Shown here: piece by piece, positions 8,211-14,104 of the stretch | Layout: every line of letters begins with the position of its first letter | Numbering within the stretch: position 1 is the stretch's first letter | Assembly: GCA_024278415.1 (NCBI GenBank) | Contig: JAJRTI010000791.1 | Location: forward strand, 1 to 14,104 | DNA: 14,104 nucleotides | Source of the DNA: Planctomycetota bacterium | GTDB lineage: Bacteria > Planctomycetota > Brocadiia > JAJRTI01 | Direction of reading: 5' to 3' | Notes under the pieces: model-generated | Told to the model about the DNA's origin: nothing | What the model saw: only the letters and a program-made list of their open reading frames with translations | Database searches by the model: none | Position numbers and translations under genes: made by a program

Positions 8211-8615
8211 ATGCTGCCATTCCGCCGCAAGCCACAGCCCGAACTCAGCCGCGAACAGTCGATGGCGGCCATGCCCATCCGCAACCCCGCGCTCACGGTG
8301 GAGCGGGAGGAAGATGGCACCGTGCAACTCCTCATCCCGCGCAGCGATGCCTGGTGGGTGCGGCTCTTGGCGCGCCTGCTTTACATTCCCAAGCGGCGGC
8401 GCGTTGCGCTGGACGAACTGGGCTCGTTTGTCTGGGAGCTGTGCGATGGCGAGACGACGGTCCGCATGCTAATTGACAAATTCGCCCAAAAATATAAACT
8501 GAACCGCAAGGAAGCCGAGGTCTCCATGGTCACGTACCTCAAACAACTGGCCAAGAAGGGCCTTATCGGCATCCAAGTACCCCAAAAAGTGGACACGGGA
8601 GAGGAGCCCCAATGA
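8211..8615 (+). CDS. PqqD-like (RRE-type) small protein
   Basis: The 134-residue protein carries the PqqD pattern in its C-terminal 75 residues: RRVALDELGSFVWELCDG, then a TV..LI.KFA.KYKL helix, an EAEVSMVTYLKQLAKKGLI helix and a short tail. PqqD proteins are small winged-helix-like folds; in PQQ and other RiPP pathways they bind a precursor peptide and hand it to a radical SAM or other modifying enzyme. No radical SAM gene is in this window. An N-terminal extension of about 55 residues (LPFRRKPQPE, then AMPIRNPALTVE) is longer than classic PqqD and includes a basic aromatic stretch (WWVRLLARLLYIPKRRR) that might touch the membrane. ATG at 8211 was chosen because conserved-looking sequence starts there; an in-frame ATG at 8163 would add 16 unremarkable residues. 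It overlaps the permease gene by ATGA, so the two are translationally coupled. Confidence 0.8.
   Translation: MLPFRRKPQPELSREQSMAAMPIRNPALTVEREEDGTVQLLIPRSDAWWVRLLARLLYIPKRRRVALDELGSFVWELCDGETTVRMLIDKFAQKYKLNRKEAEVSMVTYLKQLAKKGLIGIQVPQKVDTGEEPQ
8597..8606 (+). promoter_or_regulatory. Strong Shine-Dalgarno for the permease at 8612
   Basis: GGGAGAGGAG lies 5 bases before the ATG at 8612 and fixes that start. Together with the ATGA overlap it indicates coupled translation with the PqqD-like gene. Confidence 0.8.
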
Positions 8616-9991
8616 GCCCGGCAGACGACGCATCCGCTGTGGACAAGAAAGCCCAGCGCAAGATTCAACGCCAGCGCACGCTCTCGTTCGGCAAGGCCGT
8701 CGAGATTAGCTTCAAGAGCATTCAGGTGCGCTTCTGGCGGTCGCTCATCACCATGAGCGGCATTATCCTCGCCATCGCGTTCCTCATGTCCATTTGGACT
8801 ACGTCCGACATCACGGACTCGCTCCAGATGATCCCAGACGAGAGCGAGGACAAGCCCCAAGTCGACCTGCTGCTCCAAAAGAAAGGCGTGGACACGGTCG
8901 AGGACCAACTCAAGACCCTGGTCGTGTCCGAGCCGTCGAGCGCTGCCAAGGAACTGGCGAGCAGGGAGAAGTCGCCGTACGCGGTGCTGCTCAAGGACTA
9001 CGCGAAACAGATCCGCATCATCCCTGTGCGGCCCAGCGACCCCAAGCTCGCGGAGCAGATCGCGGAGGCCGACTGCGTCGTGGTGGACCGCTGCATGGGC
9101 AAGATCACGAGCGCGCTCCTGGTCGACCGCCTGGCCACGTTCGTCTCCGAGGGCGGAGCGCTCCTGGTCGTGGGCAACCCGACGCTCAGCCCGAACCTGA
9201 AGCCCGGCGCGGCGCAGCACGATCCCGTGCAAGTGATGGCCAAGCTGCTGCCCGTCAAGGTCATGGGCAAGGAGAAGAAGGTGGAGGGCGTCAAGGAAGC
9301 CAAGCGACTCACCGACATCCAGTGGAAGAGCTTCCCTGATGTCAGCTACGTTCCTGCGAAAGTGACCAAGGGCCGCGTACTCCTCCACACGGCGTCTGGG
9401 GATCCTCTGCTCGTGTGGCGCAAGTACGGCAAGGGCCGCACGATGGTCTACTTGGTCGACGACCCCGACATGGCCAAGCACAGCAAGTGGATCTCCGGCG
9501 GCATGCTCGTGGGCCAATCGCTGCTCAAGCTCACCCGCCACCAGCGCAGCGGCGTGGGCGCCAAGAACATGTGGCTCATCGTGCTCTCGCTTCTCGTATG
9601 CGTCGTGGGCATCGTCAACTCCATGCTCATGTCCGTGTCCGAGCGCGTCCGCGAGATCGGCACCATGAAGTGCCTCGGCGCGCTCGACCGCTTCATCGTG
9701 AAGTTGTTCCTCCTCGAATCGTCCTTCCAGGGCATCATCGGCACCGTCATCGGCACCGCCATCGGCTTCATGCTTTCGTTCCTGCGCGCCCTGTTTGGAT
9801 TCCTCTACATCGATCCCACCACCGAGAAGTGGCACTGGTTCGCCGGGCGCTACTTCCCGGCAGGCGACATCTTGGTCTCCGCTTTCTATGCCCTCATCAT
9901 CGGCTCGGTTCTGTCCGTCGCCGCGGCTGTCGGCCCCGCATGGAACGCGGCTAAGATGCAGCCCGTAGACGCCATGCGCGTGGACGAGTAG
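8612..9991 (+). CDS. MacB/FtsX-type ABC permease with a GATase-like ectodomain
   Basis: A 459-residue inner-membrane permease. A basic cytoplasmic N-terminus leads to helix 1 (about 42-63, SLITMSGIILAIAFLMSIW). The extracytoplasmic domain spans about 64-315, and the FtsX C-terminal unit has helices at about 320-340, 370-395 and 422-445. MSVSERVREIGTMKCLGA (about 341) is the conserved MacB/LolC coupling segment, and the C-terminus ends in PVDAMRVDE, like MacB permeases. The ectodomain does not look like a MacB periplasmic core. It contains ADCVVVDR (about 154), FVSEGGALLVVGN (about 177-189) and YGKGRTMVYLVDDPD (about 272), the alternating strands of a class-I glutamine-amidotransferase/ThuA-like fold with no evident catalytic Cys-His pair. 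Its gene overlaps the PqqD-like gene and is followed, in the same frame after a repeat spacer, by a matching ATPase. Likely half of an ABC exporter or mechanotransmitter. Confidence 0.88.
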   Translation: MSPADDASAVDKKAQRKIQRQRTLSFGKAVEISFKSIQVRFWRSLITMSGIILAIAFLMSIWTTSDITDSLQMIPDESEDKPQVDLLLQKKGVDTVEDQLKTLVVSEPSSAAKELASREKSPYAVLLKDYAKQIRIIPVRPSDPKLAEQIAEADCVVVDRCMGKITSALLVDRLATFVSEGGALLVVGNPTLSPNLKPGAAQHDPVQVMAKLLPVKVMGKEKKVEGVKEAKRLTDIQWKSFPDVSYVPAKVTKGRVLLHTASGDPLLVWRKYGKGRTMVYLVDDPDMAKHSKWISGGMLVGQSLLKLTRHQRSGVGAKNMWLIVLSLLVCVVGIVNSMLMSVSERVREIGTMKCLGALDRFIVKLFLLESSFQGIIGTVIGTAIGFMLSFLRALFGFLYIDPTTEKWHWFAGRYFPAGDILVSAFYALIIGSVLSVAAAVGPAWNAAKMQPVDAMRVDE

Positions 9992-9995
9992 CGCC

Positions 9996-10110
9996 AGAGG
10001 TCAGAGGTCAGAGGTCAGAGGTCAGAGGTCAGAAGTCAGAGGTCAGAAGTCAGAGGTCAGAAGTCAGTGGCGAACGACCATCAACCATCAACCATCAACC
10101 ATCAACCATC
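9996..10110. repeat. Two heptamer arrays between permease and ATPase genes (AGAGGTC x10; CCATCAA x4.7)
   Basis: From 9996, four bases after the permease TAG, AGAGGTC/AGAAGTC repeats ten times (9996-10065): five copies with G at position 4, then A and G alternating. A second array of CCATCAA covers 10078-10110 (4.7 copies). The reading frame stays open across both. The arrays supply no ribosome binding site for an upstream start, which favours GTG 10127 as the ATPase start. Confidence 0.9.
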
Positions 10111-10126
10111 TCCCCGGAGCCCCATT

Positions 10127-10927
10127 GTGACGGAAGATGCCCAAAACGCACAAGCTGCCGCACCCGAAACGGAAGAGCCCGCGGTGTCCAATATCGTCCG
10201 CACCAAGGACGTGAAGAAAGTCTATGTCATGGGCTCTATCGAGGTGCACGCGCTCAAGGGCGTGAACCTCGAGATCCATGAGGGTGAGTACGTCTCCATC
10301 ATGGGCCCTTCGGGGTCGGGCAAGTCCACGCTCTTCAACATGGTGGGCGGCCTGGACAAACCCACGAGCGGCAGCGTGTACATCGACGAGGTCGATGTGG
10401 CCCAGCTCGACGCGTACGAACTCGCGTGGCTGCGGTGCCGCAAGATCGGCTATATCTTCCAAAGCTTCAACCTCATCCCGGTCATGACCGCGCTGGAGAA
10501 CGTGACGCTGCCCATGGTGTTTGCCGGCCTCACGACCGACGAGTGCCGCGACAAGGGAGCGGAGCTGCTGGGCAAGGTGGGCCTGGGCGACCGCCTGCTT
10601 CACAAGCCCTATGAGTTGTCCGGCGGCCAGCAGCAGCGCGTCGCCATCGCCCGCGCCATGGCCAACGACCCCAGCATCATCCTCGCAGACGAACCCACGG
10701 GCAACCTCGACTTGAGTACGGGCAAAGAGATTATCGAACTGCTGCGCGAGATGAACGAGGAGTCCGGCGTCACCGTGATCTCGGCGACGCACGACATGAA
10801 GATGCTCAGCGTCTCTGACCGTATTGTATGGGTGCGCGACGGCCAGGTGTCGCAGATCCAAAACCGCGAGGATCTGGACATCACCGTGGGCGACATTGGC
10901 GGCGACGAAGCGGGCGGGATGCACTAA
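10127..10927 (+). CDS. LolD/MacB-type ABC transporter ATP-binding protein
   Basis: The 266-residue nucleotide-binding subunit is complete: Walker [10 protein letters not shown] (60-68), Q-loop Gln112 in [18 protein letters not shown], signature LSGGQQQR (from 164), Walker [13 protein letters not shown] (184-195) with catalytic Glu189, and switch His222 in ATHD. The pairing of NLIP..TALENV with DEPTGNLD is typical of the MacB/LolD/FtsE group, whose partners are FtsX-type permeases such as the ones at 8612 and 144. Its short acidic, Ala-rich N-terminal tail precedes the standard [10 protein letters not shown] opening. GTG at 10127 has GGAG at 10116-10119 upstream; the in-frame GTG at 10067 lies inside repeat sequence and would add 20 repeat-encoded residues. 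Acts on the cytoplasmic face, hydrolysing ATP to drive permease movement. Substrate unknown. Confidence 0.93.
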   Translation: MTEDAQNAQAAAPETEEPAVSNIVRTKDVKKVYVMGSIEVHALKGVNLEIHEGEYVSIMGPSGSGKSTLFNMVGGLDKPTSGSVYIDEVDVAQLDAYELAWLRCRKIGYIFQSFNLIPVMTALENVTLPMVFAGLTTDECRDKGAELLGKVGLGDRLLHKPYELSGGQQQRVAIARAMANDPSIILADEPTGNLDLSTGKEIIELLREMNEESGVTVISATHDMKMLSVSDRIVWVRDGQVSQIQNREDLDITVGDIGGDEAGGMH

Positions 10928-10947
10928 TCGCCGCGGGCAGACCGTTC

Positions 10948-11011
10948 GTGGTAGGGCGATTCATCGCCCGTCTTTGCACCCGAAGCGGCGGGCGATAAAT
11001 CGCCCTACTAC
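10948..11011. repeat. REP-like inverted pair, each arm itself palindromic
   Basis: The arm GTAGGGCGATTCATCGCCCG (10951-10970) matches the complement of 10989-11008 at 19 of 20 bases, with partial extension outward on both sides. Each arm is also a small hairpin: GGGCGAT-tc-ATCGCCC and GGGCGAT-aa-ATCGCCC. It lies 23 bases after the ATPase stop, so it may be the transcript end of the transport locus (inference). No T-run follows. The remaining bases up to 11096 show no convincing promoter. Confidence 0.8.
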
Positions 11012-11096
11012 AAGCCTTGTCTCCTCGCTCCGCACACATCGACAGCATGTTGTCGCGGGATTCGCATTAAAGGGCTAGCAGTACGGCACACGGCTC

Positions 11097-12035
11097 ATGA
11101 CGCAAGCCAAAGGCGGCAGCGATTGTCCTTACAGCGGCCTGGCGGGTACGGTCGCGCTCAAGGGCAGCCTCCACAACCACACGGTGGCCAGCGACGGCCC
11201 TATCACCCACCCGCGTGAAGTGCGCCGCGTCTACGAGGAGGCCGGATACCACTTCGCAGCCATCACGGACCATGACCGGCGCATGGGGGAAGTGCCGTGG
11301 GCCGATGCCGACTACGAGGTCTGTGAGCCCGGCGTGTTCGCCCTGTGGCGGGGATACGAGGCGTCCTTGCCCAACGACCACGTCAACTGCCTGGGTTGCC
11401 TGCCCCACGATCTGGCCACGTCGCCCAAGGAGCCAGGCTTCGTCGCGGAAGCCAAGGCCACCGGCGCGTTCACGTGGCTCAACCACCCCGCCAAGTACAA
11501 CGACTGTCCCGAGCGCGTCCTTGGCGACGCGGAACTTCGCCAAGTGCACGGCCTGGAGGTGTACAGCGGGGCCCGCGTGGCCAAGGATGCTGGCCCATTG
11601 GCCGAAACGCTCTGGGATGCTTGCCTGCGCCGCGGGCGGCGCTACTGGGCGCTCGCCAGCCCCGACTGCCACCGCTACGATCCCAGCCTGCCCGACAGCC
11701 CGTTCAACGGCTACATCGTCGCATTCGCCCGCGCCATCGAGCCAGCCGCCATCATGGAAGCCCTGCTCGCCGGGCGTTTTTACGCGTCTACCGGCGTCGA
11801 GGTGCGCTCTGTGCGTTGTGTGGACGGTACGTTGCACGTGCAGTCCACAAACGCTGACCGCGTGCGCTTCATCGGAGCGGCCGGCGTGCTCGCGCAGGCC
11901 AACGGCCCGGCCGCGGCGTACCGCATCAACGGCGACGAAGGCTACGTGCGCGCCGAGTTGGAGCGCGACGAGCCGTGCTTCCCCACCTCGGGCGCGCCCC
12001 GGCAAAAGGCTTGGCTTCAACCGCTATGGACGTAA
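11097..12035 (+). CDS. PHP-domain metal-dependent hydrolase
   Basis: The 312-residue protein has the ordered metal-binding motifs of the PHP (polymerase and histidinol phosphatase) family: LHNH (His26, His28) with SDG, ITDHD (Asp58, His59), GYE (Glu88), His95, LNHP (His130), LEVYSG (Glu154) and SPDCHR (Asp190, His192). PHP proteins are TIM-barrel-like phosphoesterases using two or three metal ions. No signal peptide is visible, so it is probably cytoplasmic. About 100 residues follow the last motif (from AIEPAAIMEALLAGRFYAS); the small strand-rich C-terminus is common in stand-alone PHP proteins of the CehA/McbA-like type. Start ATG 11097 is the first before the HNH motif; no clear Shine-Dalgarno. 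Its stop overlaps the next gene's ATG region by 10 bases. Phosphatase or phosphodiesterase activity is expected, substrate unknown. Confidence 0.88.
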   Translation: MTQAKGGSDCPYSGLAGTVALKGSLHNHTVASDGPITHPREVRRVYEEAGYHFAAITDHDRRMGEVPWADADYEVCEPGVFALWRGYEASLPNDHVNCLGCLPHDLATSPKEPGFVAEAKATGAFTWLNHPAKYNDCPERVLGDAELRQVHGLEVYSGARVAKDAGPLAETLWDACLRRGRRYWALASPDCHRYDPSLPDSPFNGYIVAFARAIEPAAIMEALLAGRFYASTGVEVRSVRCVDGTLHVQSTNADRVRFIGAAGVLAQANGPAAAYRINGDEGYVRAELERDEPCFPTSGAPRQKAWLQPLWT

Positions 12036-12427
12036 GCGAACGCAAGCGCTTGCCCATCGTGCTCGCCATAGTGGCGGTGGCGCTGCTGGTGCGGCTGTAC
12101 ACGTGGTGGGCGATGGCCGTGGTCTCCAAAGACGCGCTCTGGTTCGTGACCGGCGCACGGGCCATTGCCGCGGGCGATTTCGTGGCCGGTTGGCTCGGCC
12201 ACGACCAGCACCCTCTGTGCGCACTGTTCGTGTGGCTCGGCGGATGTCTCACAGGGGACTGGATCGCCGGCGGCCGGCTGACCAACGTCATCTTTGGCGC
12301 GCTGGCCGTGCTCCCGGTGTACGGCATTGCGCGATTGCTCTTCGGCCATCGCGTGGGGCTGATCGCCGCGTGGCTCTTGGCGTTCCACGTGCACGCGGCC
12401 CGCTACTCCGGCGACGTGCTCTCGTAG
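12026..12427 (+). pseudogene. 5' part of a GT-C (GT39/ArnT-like) glycosyltransferase gene, cut by in-frame TAG
   Basis: ATG at 12026 overlaps the PHP gene end. The 133 residues have a first membrane helix (about 10-30), the acidic loop SKDALWFVTGARAIAAGDF, where GT-C enzymes carry their catalytic acidic residue, HPLCALFVWLGG, a GGRLTNVIFGALAVLPVYGIAR helix split across the family's usual layout, and RYSGDVLS just before the stop. GT-C proteins transfer sugars from polyprenyl-phosphate donors on the outer face of the membrane. In related proteins SGDVLS is normally followed by Glu (DVLSE), so TAG probably replaces GAG. The reading frame then continues without a gap at PSYIFFFL. Alone, this fragment lacks most helices and could not be a working enzyme. 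Confidence 0.75.
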
Positions 12428-12469
12428 CCCAGCTACATCTTCTTTTTTCTGTCTGCGTCCTTCTTTGGA

Positions 12470-13642
12470 TTGCTGGGGCTGCGCACGAACCAAACGCGCT
12501 GGCTCGCCTTCTGCGGAGCATCGTCGGGCCTCGCCTATCTCGTGCGCCCCGAAGGCCTCGGCGCAGTGCTCGTGGCCGCGGCATGGGTGGCCCTCAGGAA
12601 CCTCGGCAGCCTCAAGCGCGACGGGCGCGCGCGCACAGTGCGCGTGCTCGTGATGGCTCTCGCATCCGGCGTGTTTGCATGGCCATACATGATCCACATC
12701 GGGGGGCTGACGAAAAAGAAAAGCGCGATCGAAATCATTGAAGCCAAGCCCCCCGCCTCGTTGGCAGGCTCCACGTCCGTGCCCGGCCATTCGCAGACCG
12801 AACTGCTGTTGAAGGGCGGCATGAAGCTCCCGGACAAGGCGCGGCGCCCTTTCAACATCCGAAAGACCGCGCTCTACGACCTCGCGAGCAAGCTCGTGTC
12901 CGCGCTCACGCACGTGCTCGCGCCGCTCGTCCTCATCGGGCTGGTTTGGGGAGCCGGGCGCGGGCGGCGCGATCGAGGCGAGTGGTTTCTCGCCTCTCTG
13001 GTGCTGCTGTATCTCTTCATGCTCTACGGCCTTCGCGCATCCTCTGGCTACGTCAGCCGGCGCCACGCGACGCCCGTGGCCCTGCTGCTGCTCCCCTGGG
13101 CCGGGGCCGGCGCCGTCGTCGTGGCCCAGTGGCTCACGCGTATCCCCAAGCTCAAGGGCCGGCCCCAAGCCGCACTGGCCGGCCTCGTGGCCGTCATGAC
13201 TCTCCTGTCGGTCGTACGGCTGGCTGAGCGGCGGAGCACCGACAAGGTGGGCATCGCAGAAGCAGGCCTGTGGATTCGCGAGCACTCCTCCCGGCCGCCC
13301 AAGGTCATCACCCTCGACAAGCCGCGAGTGGCCCTGTACGCATACAGCCGCAACTACGACATCAACCGCGCGTTCGGCGACCGCGTCCTGGACCCGGCGA
13401 GCGTCAACTACCAAGGCGTGCTGGCGTACGCGCTCAAGATCGGCGCGACGCACGTGGCGTCCGACCGCAACTTCATCGAGGAACTGGTTCCGGGTTTTAC
13501 GGCTGATCTGCAAGCCGCGGAGGCCCAGCAAGCCATCCCGCGGCTGGCCGTGCGGTTCCGGTCCAAGGTCAAGCAGCGCGACTCCATGCCGAACCTATTC
13601 GTGTGCGAGGTCGTGCGGAGGGAACGCGATGGGGGATCCTAG
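12470..13642 (+). pseudogene. 3' part of the same GT-C glycosyltransferase gene
   Basis: Coding potential resumes directly after the TAG (12428), in the same frame, with PSYIFFFLSASFFGLLGL. The first start-like codon is TTG at 12470, without a ribosome binding site, so independent translation is doubtful. Visible features are GASSGLAYLVRPEGLGAVL, a very typical GT39/GT-C segment, a loop rich in Lys/Pro, several more membrane helices (about 12900-13220), and a soluble C-terminal domain (IREHSSRPPKVITLDKPRVA onward) resembling the periplasmic end of dolichyl-mannosyltransferase-like bacterial proteins. Joined to the 5' part the gene would encode 538 codons, a normal length. Stop TAG at 13640-13642 overlaps the next gene by 14 bases, which shows an intact operon layout and argues the break is recent, artefactual or tolerated. 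Confidence 0.78.
13617..13622 (+). promoter_or_regulatory. Shine-Dalgarno for the DUF2079-like gene
   Basis: GGAGGG lies 6 bases before the ATG at 13629, inside the end of the glycosyltransferase gene, and decides this start. Confidence 0.75.
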
Positions 13643-14104
13643 ACACACCCGCTGGCTCCGCATCGGCCGCGTGGCGCTCGCGGCCGCGTTCCTGCTCGCC
13701 GTCGCGGCCGTCGTCGTGGCGCGGTGCTCGCCGAACCACGAAGTGCGGGTGGCCGGCAAGCGGCTCTACCGCGTGCGCAAATTCGACCGGCCCGCTCGTC
13801 TGCTCGTGCTGCTGGCCCTCGCGCAAGTCCTGCTCTGGCCCGGTCTGCGGCGCCGCGGTGCGCGGGCGCTCGACCGCCTCAGCAAGCTCTGCGGCAAGCG
13901 ATGGGCCGTGCCCGCGCTGGCGGCCGGGCTCGTCGTGCTGTTCGTGTGGGCCAAGGTCAACCAGCACCGCGCGTTCGGCACACACGCGGGGGACTTCGCA
14001 CTGTTCGACCACGCCATCGCCAACACGCTCCGGGGCGATCCCTTCTTCGCGCCCGTGCTGCGCCGGCACTACTTCAGCCAGAACTTCGTGCCCTTCTTGT
14101 ATGC
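13629..14104 (+). CDS. DUF2079-type membrane protein, N-terminal part (runs off window)
   Basis: The frame is open to the window end (158 complete codons). It starts with a basic tail and helix 1 (about 12-32), a short polar loop, helix 2 (about 55-73), a basic cytoplasmic stretch, and helix 3 (about 92-109). It then reaches GDFALFDHAIANTLRGDPFF and an HYFSQNFVPFLY segment. In DUF2079 proteins the matching region reads roughly D-FG-FDQ...NTL-G..F followed by a short His-containing loop, so the acidic residues of the first outer loop are conserved. DUF2079 proteins are GT-C-like multi-helix membrane proteins, often encoded near glycosyltransferases, with no settled activity. The N-terminal helices before the motif are more than usual (inference). 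Translation is coupled to the upstream gene through a 14-base overlap. Confidence 0.8.
   Translation, partial: MGDPRHTRWLRIGRVALAAAFLLAVAAVVVARCSPNHEVRVAGKRLYRVRKFDRPARLLVLLALAQVLLWPGLRRRGARALDRLSKLCGKRWAVPALAAGLVVLFVWAKVNQHRAFGTHAGDFALFDHAIANTLRGDPFFAPVLRRHYFSQNFVPFLY

Noticed and set aside
8381..9835. 484-codon antisense open frame
   Set aside because: Shadow of the PqqD-like and permease genes; compositionally biased with no motif.
9996..10110. CRISPR array
   Set aside because: Repeat units are 7 bp with no spacers and no cas genes.
10067..10126. GTG 10067 as ATPase start
   Set aside because: Adds residues encoded by the heptamer arrays and has no ribosome binding site; GTG 10127 has GGAG at a good distance.
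11046..11075. Sigma-70-like promoter before the PHP gene (TTGTCG and CATTAA)
   Set aside because: Spacing between boxes is about 10 bases, far from 17, and the boxes are poor matches.
12017..13531. 504-codon antisense open frame across the broken glycosyltransferase
   Set aside because: Though uninterrupted where the + strand has TAG, its translation is Arg/His/Gln-rich without domains, while the + strand shows clear GT-C motifs.

Overview
The window is GC-rich bacterial DNA with every convincing gene on the + strand. No rRNA, tRNA, integrase or replication gene is visible, so taxonomy is an inference. The mix of giant FtsX-type permeases with a peptidase-M28-like domain, an OPT-family transporter, a PqqD-like protein, GT-C/DUF2079 membrane proteins and hairpin-rich intergenic repeats suggests a PVC/Planctomycetota-like or related uncultured lineage, at low confidence.

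Layout. (1) 1-4715: a very large FtsX-type ABC permease with an N-terminal, apparently catalytically degenerate M28-like domain. It starts before the window, and the visible frame is cut by an in-frame TAG at 141-143. (2) 4714-4991: an inverted pair of hairpin-rich repeat units plus a heptamer array. (3) 4992-6977: an OPT-family membrane transporter. (4) 7109-8014: an unrecognised soluble protein that looks like two tandem copies of one domain. (5) 8211-8615: a PqqD-like protein, overlapping by ATGA the MacB/FtsX-type permease at 8612-9991. That permease carries a GATase-like ectodomain in place of the usual MacB one. (6) 10127-10927: a LolD/MacB-type ATPase, separated from the permease by a heptamer-repeat spacer. 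(7) 11097-12035: a PHP-domain metal-dependent hydrolase. (8) 12026-13642: a GT-C/GT39-like glycosyltransferase gene broken by an in-frame TAG at 12425-12427. (9) 13629 to the end: the start of a DUF2079-type membrane protein.

How it may work together (inference): 1-10927 looks like one transport locus. It has two FtsX-type permeases, one ATPase that could energise either or both, an oligopeptide-type carrier, a degenerate peptidase-like ectodomain and a PqqD-like peptide-binding module without a radical SAM partner. This would suit export, import or sensing of a peptide-like substrate at the envelope. The downstream PHP, GT-C and DUF2079 genes overlap each other and look like a second, envelope-glycan-type group.

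The most notable points are the two in-frame amber codons in otherwise intact genes, the domain make-up of the two permeases, and a striking run of intergenic repeats with 7-bp (once 8-bp) period that often abut stop codons.
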